Below, one piece after another: positions 8,221-20,076 of a stretch of DNA of 64,000 nt. The stretch covers positions 124,001 to 188,000 of the forward strand of contig CAWHDV010000002.1 of the NCBI GenBank assembly GCA_963828185.1, read 5' to 3'. The number at the start of each line of letters is the position of its first letter. Position 1 is the stretch's first letter. A program made the position numbers and the translations under genes. This DNA comes from Rhodoblastus sp963828185. GTDB taxonomy: Bacteria; Pseudomonadota; Alphaproteobacteria; Rhizobiales; Beijerinckiaceae. The notes under the pieces were generated by a model. It was not told where the DNA came from. It saw nothing but the letters and a program-made list of their open reading frames with translations, and did not search any database.

Positions 8221-8529
8221 ATGAAAGAAAAACCATGGTTCGGCGGCAAAACCCCGGCGGAAGCCGGCGTCAGTCTGGTCCAGTCACTGTTCGCTCCCCT
8301 GTTCAAACCGACGCCTGCGGTTGAGGCGATGCACTCCTCGCCGGCCCTAATCCTGTCCCGCATCGCCGATTCCGGCGCCGACGCCAGCTGGACCGCCAGC
8401 CTCGATCGCGGCGACGGCCTGCCCCCTTTCCTGCTGTCGATCACCATGGGCGCCGGACCATGTCCGGCCATGCGTTTCGAAGCCCGCGCCGGCCGCGATG
8501 GCGCCGATTCGCCCGGACCGGAGTTCTGA
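8221..8529 (+). CDS. hypothetical protein, 102 aa
   Basis: ATG 8221 is preceded by TGGAGGG at a good distance, better than the earlier in-frame ATG 8176. The product is small and soluble, has one predicted amphipathic region (V-S-L-V-Q-S-L-F-A-P-L-F), and ends in a Gly/Ala/Arg-rich stretch. No family is recognised. It may share transcription with dksA downstream, though 148 bases separate them. Real-gene status rests on the ribosome site and codon use only. Confidence 0.5.
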   Translation: MKEKPWFGGKTPAEAGVSLVQSLFAPLFKPTPAVEAMHSSPALILSRIADSGADASWTASLDRGDGLPPFLLSITMGAGPCPAMRFEARAGRDGADSPGPEF

Positions 8530-8677
8530 ATCCGCATCCATTCGCGCGGCATGCTTGAGCCAGACCGAAGATAACCCCAGTTCCGAACAGGTTTTTTCAA
8601 CGATTGACGCAGGCCCATTGTCGTGGTCCCAAGCGCGGGATATAAGGGCCGCGCTTCTCGTGGGGAGATCTGGACTC

Positions 8678-9097
8678 ATGGCCCCGGCCACTCAAATGGA
8701 TTCTTACCGCCCGTCGGAAGACGAACCGTTCATGAACGATCGTCAAAGAGATTATTTTCGACGCAAGTTATTGAGTTGGAAAGAGGAAATTCTGCAGGAG
8801 GCGCGCGAGACGCTCGCCGCGCTGCAGACCGAAAGCGAGAATCACGCCGATATCGCGGATCGCGCCTCCTCCGAAACCGACCGCGCGATCGAATTGCGGG
8901 CGCGCGACCGCCAGCGCAAGCTGATCGCCAAGATCGACGCCGCCGTCGGCCGCATCGACGATGGAACCTACGGTTATTGCGAGGAAACCGGCGATCCCAT
9001 CTCGCTCAAGCGCCTGGACGCCCGCCCCATCGCCACCCTGTCGATCGAGGCGCAGGAACGGCATGAGCGCCGCGAACGCGTCTACCGCGACGACTAA
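8678..9097 (+). CDS. dksA: DksA/TraR-type RNA polymerase-binding factor
   Basis: The 139-residue protein binds the RNA polymerase secondary channel and works with ppGpp in the stringent response. The start S-E-D-E-P-F-M-N-x-R-Q is the DksA signature, followed by a long coiled-coil hairpin with acidic tip (about residues 25-95). In the zinc-finger position only the first cysteine remains (C101 in Y-G-Y-C-E-E-T-G-D-P); the other three are T, S and A (A-T-L-S-I-E-A-Q), as in related alphaproteobacteria, so zinc is probably not bound. ATG 8678 has GGGGAG upstream; ATG 8696 is the alternative. A bidirectional terminator follows. Confidence 0.93.
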   Translation: MAPATQMDSYRPSEDEPFMNDRQRDYFRRKLLSWKEEILQEARETLAALQTESENHADIADRASSETDRAIELRARDRQRKLIAKIDAAVGRIDDGTYGYCEETGDPISLKRLDARPIATLSIEAQERHERRERVYRDD

Positions 9098-9120
9098 GTC
9101 GTCCGCCGTTTTCGGAAAAA

Positions 9121-9155
9121 AAAGCGCCGCGCCGAAAAAATCGGCGCGGCGCTTT
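9121..9155. terminator. bidirectional terminator between dksA and the FliO-like gene
   Basis: AAAGCGCCGCGCCGA and TCGGCGCGGCGCTTT form a perfect 15-base-pair stem with a 5-base A loop. A-runs on the left and T-runs on the right would serve both convergent genes. Confidence 0.9.
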
Positions 9156-9191
9156 TGTTTCGGGACGCGCGAAAACCAGGGCGCCTTTCCG

Positions 9192-9218
9192 GCCGCGGCA
9201 TTTCGCCGCGGCTTTTTT
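9192..9218 (+). terminator. second plus-strand terminator after dksA
   Basis: GCCGCGGC, loop ATTTC, GCCGCGGC, then six T. It overlaps the stop codon of the convergent gene at 9217. Confidence 0.75.
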
Positions 9219-10380
9219 ATTTGTTCAGCGGCCGGCCCAGCAGCTTGGCCATTTCCTCTTCCAGCGATTCGAGCGGCTCGAAATCCGGATCGAAATTCGC
9301 TTCGGGCGCGGCAGGCCGAGCAGGCGACGGAGGAGCGAAGTCCACCGGCGGCGGAGGAGGCGCGGCCTCCTCGTGCGGCGGAGGCGGAGGAGGAGGAGAA
9401 GCGGCCTCCTCGTGCGGCGGCGGGGGCGGCGGCGGAGCGACGTCCACGTGCGGCGGCGTCTCGACGACAGACGGCGGAGCCGGCGGCGCGACAGGCGGCT
9501 CGGGTGGCGCTACGTCAGGCGCGGCGGGCGCGAGAGGAGGCGCGACGGCAGGCGGCGCGGCGGGCGGCATGCGGCGGGCGATCGGCGGCATCACGAAACG
9601 CGGGCGCGGCGGCGGCTCGTCGCCCTTGGGCCCGGCGGGCGCCTGCGGCGCGCCCGGCTGCGGGAAACGCGGCGGCGGCAGGGGGCCGAGCGGCTTCGGC
9701 GGCGGGGCCGGGCTCACGCGCGGCGGCAAGGGGAAGCGCGGCGCGAAACGCTCCGGCGCTGGCGCGGGCGGCGACTCAGGCTGCGGCGCGGCGACCTGCG
9801 GCTGCTCTTCGCGCCGTGGCGGCTGCTCTTCCGCCGGCGAGGCCTCGCCGCCTGGCGTCAGCTCCGCAGCGCGCTTGAGCGCGTCATGCAATTCGGTTTC
9901 CCCGGCCGGCGAAGCGGGCGGCGCGGCCAGGGCCGCTTCGATCGCCGCGATGAGCGGCGGCGAAACGACTTCGTCCCTCGCCTCGACCGGCTCGAAGCTC
10001 GGCGCGATAACCGGAGCGCTTGCCGGCGCGAGGATCGGCGCGCCATGCGGCGGCGCGGGCTCGGCGCTGCGGGGCGCGCGGGCCTCGCGCGGCTCGACGC
10101 GGACAATGCCCGTTTCGACCAGCACGTCGTTCGGGCCGCCGATCATCAGCAAATGTTCGACATTGTCGCGTCGCACCAGCAGCAACTGGCGCTCTCCGTC
10201 GAGATCGAAAGTCTCGACGAAGCCGAGGCGCAATTGCCGCGATCTCGTCCCGCGCGGCATGCGCCGGCGCAGATCGACCGCGATTTCAATGATCTTGAGA
10301 ATCAGGACAAAGGCGACGAGAAAGGCCACGCCCGCCAACATCCACGAAACCATGGGGTGACTTTTCAGAAATTCGTCCAT
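9217..10380 (-). CDS. FliO-like flagellar export component with long proline-rich tail
   Basis: The 387-residue protein has one N-terminal membrane helix (about residues 11-33, W-M-L-A-G-V-A-F-L-V-A-F-V) and then a FliO/FliZ-like domain (about 45-95) with R-L-G-F-V-E-T-F-D-L-D-G-E-R-Q-L-L-L-V-R-R-D and H-L-L-M-I-G-G-P-N-D. FliO helps assemble the flagellar type III export gate. The remaining 290 residues are low-complexity Pro/Ala/Glu, including two nearly identical P-P-P-H-E-E-A-A blocks; ordinary FliO has only about 100-130 residues. It is divergent from cckA, and a CtrA box lies 80 bases upstream. No other flagellar gene is in the window, so the flagellar role is inferred from the domain. 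Confidence 0.7.
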   Translation of the reverse strand: MDEFLKSHPMVSWMLAGVAFLVAFVLILKIIEIAVDLRRRMPRGTRSRQLRLGFVETFDLDGERQLLLVRRDNVEHLLMIGGPNDVLVETGIVRVEPREARAPRSAEPAPPHGAPILAPASAPVIAPSFEPVEARDEVVSPPLIAAIEAALAAPPASPAGETELHDALKRAAELTPGGEASPAEEQPPRREEQPQVAAPQPESPPAPAPERFAPRFPLPPRVSPAPPPKPLGPLPPPRFPQPGAPQAPAGPKGDEPPPRPRFVMPPIARRMPPAAPPAVAPPLAPAAPDVAPPEPPVAPPAPPSVVETPPHVDVAPPPPPPPHEEAASPPPPPPPHEEAAPPPPPVDFAPPSPARPAAPEANFDPDFEPLESLEEEMAKLLGRPLNK

Positions 10381-10459
10381 GGGCGCAGCCCGCCTCCAGC
10401 TCCTAGAACCTGTTCGCTCTTATCTATAACGCAAGGGAGGGGGGGCTGCGCAAGAAAGG

Positions 10460-10475
10460 TTAATGTTTGGTTAAC
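10460..10475. promoter_or_regulatory. CtrA-binding box between fliO-like gene and cckA
   Basis: TTAATGTTTGGTTAAC matches the CtrA consensus TTAA-N7-TTAAC exactly. It lies about 80 bases before the fliO-like start and 114 bases before cckA. CtrA is itself activated through CckA, so the site suggests feedback and/or flagellar control. Binding is inferred. Confidence 0.7.
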
Positions 10476-10588
10476 GCGCAATCGCGCAAAATTGGCGCCG
10501 TTGTGACATTCTCCTTCCAACCAGACCACGAATCCTTAAAATTGTTCCGATAAACCGGCCGTTCCAAGCCGCGAGCCAAAGGCCAGAC

Positions 10589-13099
10589 ATGAGCCCGACA
10601 CCCAACCATTCCAGTCTCGACCGGTCCGAGCGCGCCGGCAGCCCGGGGCTGGTGCTGCTGCTCGCCTTCTGCCTGGTCGCGGTCATGGCCGCCTTTTCCT
10701 TCATGCCGCACGAGCAGGCGACCCGGCTGATCCTCGGCCTTTTGGCCTTTCTCGGCTTCATCGGCATCTCCGCCCTGCTCGCCTATGCCGTCGGTTTCCT
10801 GCAGATCTCCGGCGCGCAGGCGCGCAACGACGTGACCAAGATCGTCGCCGACACCAGTCCGGAGGGCATGATCGTCACCGAAGGCGAATCGCGCATCATC
10901 TACGCCAACGAGACCTATATGGCGCTCGCCGGCGCCGCCGACGAGGCCGGCCTGCGCACGGTGGACCGGCTGTTTTCCGGCGCGCCGGAAGTCTCCGAGC
11001 CGCTCTACCGCCTCGCCCAGGCGGCGCGCGAGGGCAAGCGCAGCGCCGAGGAGCTGCGCCTCACCCCGCCGCTGCTGGGCGAAGGCGCGGTCGGCTGGTA
11101 CCGCATCCGCGTGCGGCCGATCGAACGCGCCGCCGGGTCGCCCGCCGCGCTCTGGACCATTTCCGACGTCACCCGCGAGCGCGAGCGCCACGAAAACGTC
11201 TTCCAGGAATTGCAGCACGCCATCGATTTCCTCGACCACGCCCCCGCGGGCTTCTTCTCCACCGATCCCGGCGGCAATATTTCGTACATGAACGCCACGC
11301 TGGCCGACTGGCTGGATTTCGATCTCGCCCAGGTCGGCTCGGGCGGCCTCGCCCTGCGCGACATCGTCGTCGGCGACGCCGCGACGCTGCTGGCGGCCGG
11401 AAACGGACCGCCGAACACGGTGCGAACCGAACAGATCGATCTCGACCTGCGCCGTCGCGACGGCTTGCGCCTGCCGGTGCGCCTGCTGCATCGCGTCGCC
11501 TATGGACATGACGGCGCCCCCGGCGCCTCGCGCACTCTTGCCCTGAATCGGGCGCCGGGCGGCGAGCCGGCCGAGGAGGCGCGCGCGGCCGAAGTGCGCT
11601 TCGCCCGCTTCTTCAATTCGACGCCCATGGCCATCGCCACCGTCGACAATGCCGGCGCCGTGCTGCGCTCGAACGCCGCCTTCGCCCGGCTGCTGCCCGG
11701 CGCCCTGAAGGACCAGGGCGGCCAGCGCAGAATCGTCAATGGCGTCGCCGAGGCGCACCGCACGGGCCTGCTCGCGGCCATCGGCGTCGCCGCCAGCGGG
11801 GCCGAGGACAACCCGCCGATCGACGCGGCGCTCGAGGGCTCGCAGCGCTCGGCGCGGCTGTTCGTCATGCCGAACGAGGAGGCCGACCAGCGCGGCGCGA
11901 TGATCTTCGCGCTCGACACGACGGAAGAGCGCAACCGCGAAGAGCAATTGCACCAGTCGCAGAAGATGCAGGCGGTCGGCCAACTCGCCGGCGGCGTCGC
12001 GCATGACTTCAACAATGTGCTGACGGCGATCATCGGCTATTCCGACCTGCTGCTGGCCAACCACCGGCCGACCGATCCGTCCTTCCAGGACATCATGCAG
12101 ATCAAGCAGAACGCCAATCGCGCCGCCGGCCTCGTGCGGCAGCTCCTGGCCTTTTCGCGCCGACAGACCCTTCGCCCGCAAGTCCTGCAGCTTGGAGACG
12201 TGCTGTCGGAGCTGCAGATGCTGACGCGCCGCCTCGTCGGCGAGAAGATCGAGGTGGACCTCAAGCAGGGCCGCGACCTGTGGCTGGTCAAGGCCGACCT
12301 GAACCAGTTCGAGCAGGTCATCATGAACCTGATCGTCAACGCCCGCGACGCCATGCCCGATGGCGGCAAGATCTTCATCCGCACCAAGAACGTCGCGGCG
12401 GCCGAATGCGCCGCCTATGGCGAAAAGCTGCTGCCCGCCGCCGAATATGTGGTGGTCGAGGTGGAGGATACGGGCACCGGCATTCCCAAGGACATCCTCG
12501 ACAAGATCTTCGATCCCTTCTTCACCACCAAGGAGATCGGCAAGGGCACCGGCCTCGGCCTGTCGATGGTCTATGGCATCGTCAAGCAGACAGGCGGCTG
12601 GGTGTTCCCCAACTCGACAGTCGGACGCGGCACGACTTTCCGCATCTTCCTGCCCCGCCACATCCCGGCGGCTGAGCCCGCGGTCGAGGAAGCGCCGAAA
12701 GCGGAAGAAAAGAAGCCGGCCGCCGACCATACCGGGCATGGCGTGGTGCTGCTGGTCGAGGACGAGGAGGCGGTGCGCTCCTTCGGCGCCCGCGCGCTGG
12801 CCTCGCGCGGCTATACCGTGCTGGAGGCCGATTCCGGCCTGGACGCCCTGCGCGTGGTGGAGGAGACGAAACAGCACATCGACCTCGTTGTTTCCGACGT
12901 GGTGATGCCGGAAATGGACGGCCCGACCATGTTCGGCGAATTGCGCAAGCGCGGCATCAAGTGCCGGGTGATCTTCGTCTCCGGCTATGCCGAGGAGGCA
13001 TTCTCGAAGAACCTGCCGGAGGGCGAGGATTTTGGCTTCCTGCCGAAGCCGTTCACGCTCAAGCAGCTGATCGAGACGGTAAAAGGCAACATGCGGTGA
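10589..13099 (+). CDS. cckA: cell-cycle hybrid histidine kinase CckA
   Basis: CckA starts the phosphorelay through ChpT to CtrA and CpdR, and is a membrane-bound, bifunctional kinase/phosphatase switched by DivK and c-di-GMP. This 836-residue protein shows two membrane helices (about residues 21-39 and 48-72), tandem PAS regions (about 85-445), a dimerisation helix with H472 in G-G-V-A-H-D-F-N-N-V-L, an ATPase domain (N-L-I-V-N-A-R-D-A-M; D-T-G-T-G-I-P; G-K-G-T-G-L-G-L), and a C-terminal receiver with D770 in V-S-D-V-V-M-P-E-M-D-G. All catalytic residues are present. A CtrA box lies upstream. divK and pleD occur at 33.5-35.3 kb in the same window. Confidence 0.96.
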   Translation: MSPTPNHSSLDRSERAGSPGLVLLLAFCLVAVMAAFSFMPHEQATRLILGLLAFLGFIGISALLAYAVGFLQISGAQARNDVTKIVADTSPEGMIVTEGESRIIYANETYMALAGAADEAGLRTVDRLFSGAPEVSEPLYRLAQAAREGKRSAEELRLTPPLLGEGAVGWYRIRVRPIERAAGSPAALWTISDVTRERERHENVFQELQHAIDFLDHAPAGFFSTDPGGNISYMNATLADWLDFDLAQVGSGGLALRDIVVGDAATLLAAGNGPPNTVRTEQIDLDLRRRDGLRLPVRLLHRVAYGHDGAPGASRTLALNRAPGGEPAEEARAAEVRFARFFNSTPMAIATVDNAGAVLRSNAAFARLLPGALKDQGGQRRIVNGVAEAHRTGLLAAIGVAASGAEDNPPIDAALEGSQRSARLFVMPNEEADQRGAMIFALDTTEERNREEQLHQSQKMQAVGQLAGGVAHDFNNVLTAIIGYSDLLLANHRPTDPSFQDIMQIKQNANRAAGLVRQLLAFSRRQTLRPQVLQLGDVLSELQMLTRRLVGEKIEVDLKQGRDLWLVKADLNQFEQVIMNLIVNARDAMPDGGKIFIRTKNVAAAECAAYGEKLLPAAEYVVVEVEDTGTGIPKDILDKIFDPFFTTKEIGKGTGLGLSMVYGIVKQTGGWVFPNSTVGRGTTFRIFLPRHIPAAEPAVEEAPKAEEKKPAADHTGHGVVLLVEDEEAVRSFGARALASRGYTVLEADSGLDALRVVEETKQHIDLVVSDVVMPEMDGPTMFGELRKRGIKCRVIFVSGYAEEAFSKNLPEGEDFGFLPKPFTLKQLIETVKGNMR

Positions 13100-13168
13100 G
13101 ATGAGCGGAGGTCGGCCTTTGGCCAGAGCGTTGCAAAACCGGCGCGGGACGCCAAATGATGGCCAGTC

Positions 13169-13927
13169 ATGATCGCCAGGATTTCCATTCGCCTCGCCCT
13201 TGCCGCCGCCGCCCTGTTTTCGGCGGTCGCGGGCCTTCGCCTCCTTCGCCCCGAGGACGCCCAGGCCTCCGACCCTGGCGACCTGTGGCGCGTGGTGCAC
13301 GATCTCTGCGCGCCGATGAACCGCGTCACCGGCCTGCCGCTGCCCTGCCTGAAATTCGACCGTCCCCACGGTTTCGCCGTTCTGCGCGCCCCCGGGGACA
13401 TCACGCGCATCATCGTCGTTCCCACCCGGAAGATCGCCGGCGTGGAGAGCCCGCTCCTGCTGCGCGAAAATGCGCAAAACCTCTGGCTCGAGGCCTGGCG
13501 CCATCGCGGCGCGGTGACGGCCGCCGCCGACCGGCCGCTGGCCTGGGACGACATCGGCATGGCCGTGAACTCGCAGGAGCAGCGCACGCAGGACCAGTTG
13601 CACATCCATGTCGATTGCATTTTCCCGCAACTCAAACGCGCCCTTGAGGCGCATCCGCCGAGCGAAAACCACTGGTCCGAGCTCGACCTGCGTCCGTGGG
13701 CCGACCGCTACCGCGTGAAACGCCTCGGCGCGAACGGCCTCGACCGCAACATTTTCCGCATGATCGCCGACGAGATCCCCGGCGCCAGGACGCATATGGG
13801 CGACCACAGCGTCGCCGTCATCGGCTTCGGCTCCGGCCCAGGCGAGGGTTTTGTCGTGATGGACAACGGCGACGGCGGCCATGCCGAGGAACTGCTCGAC
13901 CATCGATGCCGGGGCGATCGTCGCTGA
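13169..13927 (+). CDS. cdh: CDP-diacylglycerol diphosphatase
   Basis: The 252-residue protein is a CDP-diacylglycerol pyrophosphatase, which hydrolyses CDP-diacylglycerol to phosphatidate and CMP. A signal/anchor segment covers about residues 6-32. The HIT-like catalytic motif is Q-L-H-I-H-V-D (about 148-154), preceded by S-Q-E-Q-R-T-Q-D. The family features W-x-V-V-H-D-L-C and P-L-P-C-L are near the N terminus. The last residues (R-C-R-G-D-R-R) look unlike the family, so the extreme C terminus may have drifted. It follows cckA by 69 bases without an obvious promoter. Confidence 0.85.
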   Translation: MIARISIRLALAAAALFSAVAGLRLLRPEDAQASDPGDLWRVVHDLCAPMNRVTGLPLPCLKFDRPHGFAVLRAPGDITRIIVVPTRKIAGVESPLLLRENAQNLWLEAWRHRGAVTAAADRPLAWDDIGMAVNSQEQRTQDQLHIHVDCIFPQLKRALEAHPPSENHWSELDLRPWADRYRVKRLGANGLDRNIFRMIADEIPGARTHMGDHSVAVIGFGSGPGEGFVVMDNGDGGHAEELLDHRCRGDRR

Positions 13928-14011
13928 GTTTTCCGTCCCCGGAACGAAGCTTGACCAGAGGCGTTACGACAGGGGCCACGCCTTCCATCGGCTCCGCGGA
14001 TTGGGCGACAG

Positions 14012-14830
14012 ATGTTTCAAAATCCACGCCAGAAACACGTCCTGATGTGCGCGCCCGATCATTTCGAGGTGGCTTACGTCATCAATCCCTGGATGGAGGG
14101 GCAGTACGCGCGGACCGACGCCGGCAAGGCGCTGGCCGAGTGGATGCAACTCAAGGCGACCATCGAACGCCACGCCACGGTTAGCCTCCTGCCGCCGCGC
14201 AAGGGGCTGCCTGACCTGGTCTTCACCGCCAACGCCGGCCTCGTGAAGGGGCGCCGGGCTCTCGTCAGCCGTTTTCGCTGCCCGGAGCGGGCCGGCGAGG
14301 AACAGTTCGACCGACTTTGGTTTGAGGAAAACGGTTTTTCGATCTTCGACACGCCGCCGGGAACCTATTTCGAAGGCGCGGGCGATGCGCTTTACGATGA
14401 GCACAGGGATTTGTTCTGGGTCGGCCACGGCTTCCGTTCCGATCCGGACGTCGCGCCGCTGCTGCAGGCCCTGCTCGTGACGCGGACGGTCGGCCTCAAT
14501 CTGGTCGATCCGCGCTTCTACCACCTCGATACCTGCCTCAGCCCCCTGCCGCACGGCTTTCTCATGTATTTTCCCGGCGCCTTCAACGAAGCCTCTCGCG
14601 CATTGATCGAGACCATCGTCGAGGAAGACCGCCGCATCGTCGTCGACGAGGACGACGCGCTGAAATTCTGCTGCAACGCCGTGGCGCTGGACGGGCTGGT
14701 CATCATGAACGATGCCTCGGAGGCTTTGCAGAACCGGTTGCGGCAGAACGACATGACGCCGGTGTTGACGCCGCTGTCCGAATTCATGCGCGCGGGCGGC
14801 GCGGCCAAGTGCCTGACGTTGAACCTTTGA
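14012..14830 (+). CDS. arginine-deiminase-fold hydrolase (DDAH/ArgZ-like)
   Basis: The 272-residue protein belongs to the guanidino-modifying (pentein) family. Catalytic signatures are V-F-T-A-N-A-G (about 70-76), F-E-G-A-G-D-A-L (about 117-124), F-Y-H-L-D-T-C-L-S-P (His-Asp pair), and the nucleophile C267 in A-A-K-C-L-T-L near the C terminus. Members hydrolyse arginine, dimethylarginine or similar compounds. The T-A-N-A-G pattern is reminiscent of arginine dihydrolase domains (ArgZ/AgrE), which release ornithine, but the substrate is not provable here. It sits 107 bases before recA with no evident functional tie. Confidence 0.75.
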   Translation: MFQNPRQKHVLMCAPDHFEVAYVINPWMEGQYARTDAGKALAEWMQLKATIERHATVSLLPPRKGLPDLVFTANAGLVKGRRALVSRFRCPERAGEEQFDRLWFEENGFSIFDTPPGTYFEGAGDALYDEHRDLFWVGHGFRSDPDVAPLLQALLVTRTVGLNLVDPRFYHLDTCLSPLPHGFLMYFPGAFNEASRALIETIVEEDRRIVVDEDDALKFCCNAVALDGLVIMNDASEALQNRLRQNDMTPVLTPLSEFMRAGGAAKCLTLNL

Positions 14831-14837
14831 CTGGAGA

Positions 14838-14852
14838 GAACAAAAATAGAAC
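14838..14852 (+). promoter_or_regulatory. LexA (SOS) box of recA
   Basis: GAACAAAAATAGAAC fits the alphaproteobacterial SOS operator GAAC-N7-GAAC exactly. It starts 100 bases before the recA ATG, so LexA repression of recA is expected. Confidence 0.85.
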
Positions 14853-14937
14853 TTGCGCAAAAGAACAAACGCGGTACATTTGCAACCCACAAGCTGATTG
14901 CATCCCCCGCTTCAACCATGCCAAAAGGACAGAGCTG

Positions 14938-16014
<1,077 letters not shown>

Positions 16015-16034
16015 GGCTGTTCCCATCCTGCGGC

Positions 16035-16142
16035 CGTCATGCCCGGCCTTGTGCCGGGTATCCGCGCGGTTGGGTACCCAATAATCTCGAAAACTTGCTG
16101 CTATGGCATCGCGTGGATGGCCGGACAAGCCCGGCCATGACG
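16035..16142. repeat. dispersed inverted repeat between recA and alaS
   Basis: The left arm (16035-16066, CGTCATGCCCGGCC...) and right arm (16112-16142, ...CCGGCCATGACG) are imperfect reverse complements of about 31 bases around a 45-base centre. Arms of this CGTCATGCCCGG type recur between genes in many alphaproteobacterial genomes. It may also end recA transcripts. The rest of 16015-16352 holds nothing else I recognise. Confidence 0.7.
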
Positions 16143-16352
16143 CGAGTTAGTTGGCAGCTTCTTCGGCTTCCGACCCCGGCGCGCCCGTTGGCGCGACAAG
16201 ATAATCCGTTGTCCGCTCTCGACAGGTCCTTGGCCTGCCGGTAGATAAGGCCGCTTGCCTGCTCCATATATGGAAGTTGCACGTTAGGAAAAACGCACAC
16301 CTTTCAAGACATGGGCGCGGCGAGGGCTGAGGCAGAGGATCGAGACCATTCC

Positions 16353-18989
<2,637 letters not shown>

Positions 18990-19007
<18 letters not shown>

Positions 19008-19027
19008 GAAGGAACGCGCCGGAGCGT
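18990..19027 (+). repeat. direct repeat over the alaS stop codon
   Basis: GAACGCGCGGGAGCGT (18990-19005) recurs as GAACGCGCCGGAGCGT (19012-19027), one mismatch in 16. The first copy runs into the alaS TAG; the second is just beyond. Confidence 0.8.
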
Positions 19028-19033
19028 GAATAC

Positions 19034-19879
19034 TTACCGCCGTTCGCGGCGGTGCAGGAACGCCAGCCGCTCGAACATATGGACGTCCTGCTCGTTCTTG
19101 AGCAGGGCGCCATGCAGCGGCGGAATGAGTTTCGACGTATCGCTCTCGCGCAATTGTTCGGGCGTGATGTCCTCGCTGAGCAGAAGCTTCAGCCAGTCGA
19201 GCAATTCGGAAGTCGAGGGCTTCTTCTTCAGGCCGGGGACTTCGCGCATCTGGAAGAACAGACGGAGCGCCTCCTCGACCAGGCTTTTCTTGAGATCGGG
19301 GAAATGCGCCGCGACGATCGCCTCCATCGTCGCACGGTCCGGGAACTTGATGTAGTGGAAGAAGCAACGGCGCAAAAACGCGTCGGGCAGTTCCTTCTCG
19401 TTGTTCGAGGTGATGATCACCAGCGGCCGTTTGCTCGCCATGACCGTTTCGCCGGTCTCGTAGACGTGGAACTCCATCCGGTCGAGTTCGAGCAGCAGGT
19501 CGTTGGGAAACTCGATATCGGCCTTGTCGATTTCGTCGATCAGCAGGACCATCCGCTCCTCCGCGGAAAAGGCCTCCCATAATTTGCCGCGCTTGATGTA
19601 ATGGCCGATATCCGTCACCCGCGGGTCGCCGAGTTGCGAATCGCGCAGGCGCGAGACGGCGTCATATTCGTAAAGTCCCTGCTGCGCCTTGGTGGTGGAC
19701 TTGATGTGCCAGGTCAAAAGCCGCGCCGACAAGGCGCTGGCGACCTCCTCGGCCAGCACGGTCTTGCCCGTCCCCGGCTCGCCCTTGACCAGAAGCGGAC
19801 GCTCCAGCGTCACGGCGGCGTTGACCGCGACGCGCAAATCCTGCGTCGCGATATATCTGCTCGATCCGCTGAAGCGCAT
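19034..19879 (-). CDS. MoxR-family AAA+ ATPase
   Basis: The 281-residue ATPase has Walker A G-E-P-G-T-G-K-T (about 34-41), Walker B V-L-L-I-D-E-I-D-K-A-D, sensor 1 I-I-T-S-N-N-E-K-E-L-P, and the arginine finger region F-L-R-R-C-F-F-H-Y-I. MoxR ATPases of the CoxD-like branch work with a von Willebrand factor A protein as a chaperone for metal-centre insertion or enzyme maturation. The expected CoxE-like partner is at 21397, divergent and separated by an outer-membrane protein gene, an unusual arrangement. It is convergent with alaS (26 bases apart). Confidence 0.9.
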   Translation of the reverse strand: MRFSGSSRYIATQDLRVAVNAAVTLERPLLVKGEPGTGKTVLAEEVASALSARLLTWHIKSTTKAQQGLYEYDAVSRLRDSQLGDPRVTDIGHYIKRGKLWEAFSAEERMVLLIDEIDKADIEFPNDLLLELDRMEFHVYETGETVMASKRPLVIITSNNEKELPDAFLRRCFFHYIKFPDRATMEAIVAAHFPDLKKSLVEEALRLFFQMREVPGLKKKPSTSELLDWLKLLLSEDITPEQLRESDTSKLIPPLHGALLKNEQDVHMFERLAFLHRRERR

Positions 19880-20060
19880 GAACTTGTCCCATTAATGGAG
19901 TCTTTGCGGCCGTAGATCCGCGTATATTCGAATCGATTTTGGCGCCGCAGCAAGCACGGAGCAAGCGGCCAGGGGAATTTGCCTGCGAGGATTCGGGCCG
20001 CAGAAGTCGACAAAGCCGGAATATCGCCGCTTTGTTGAGACGAGAGCTCTGACGCCAACC

Positions 20061-20076
20061 TTAACGCGGCGTTAAC
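20061..20076. promoter_or_regulatory. CtrA-binding box upstream of moxR and the outer-membrane gene
   Basis: TTAACGCGGCGTTAAC fits TTAA-N7-TTAAC exactly and its first 15 bases are also a perfect palindrome. It is 182 bases before the moxR start and 304 bases before the gene at 20380. The rest of the 500-base gap (19880-20379) holds no gene I can support. Confidence 0.55.

Noticed and set aside
10460..13903. 1147-codon antisense open frame on the minus strand
   Set aside because: It is the mirror of cckA and cdh. Long antisense frames are expected in GC-rich DNA; composition is His/Arg/Gln-rich and no family appears.
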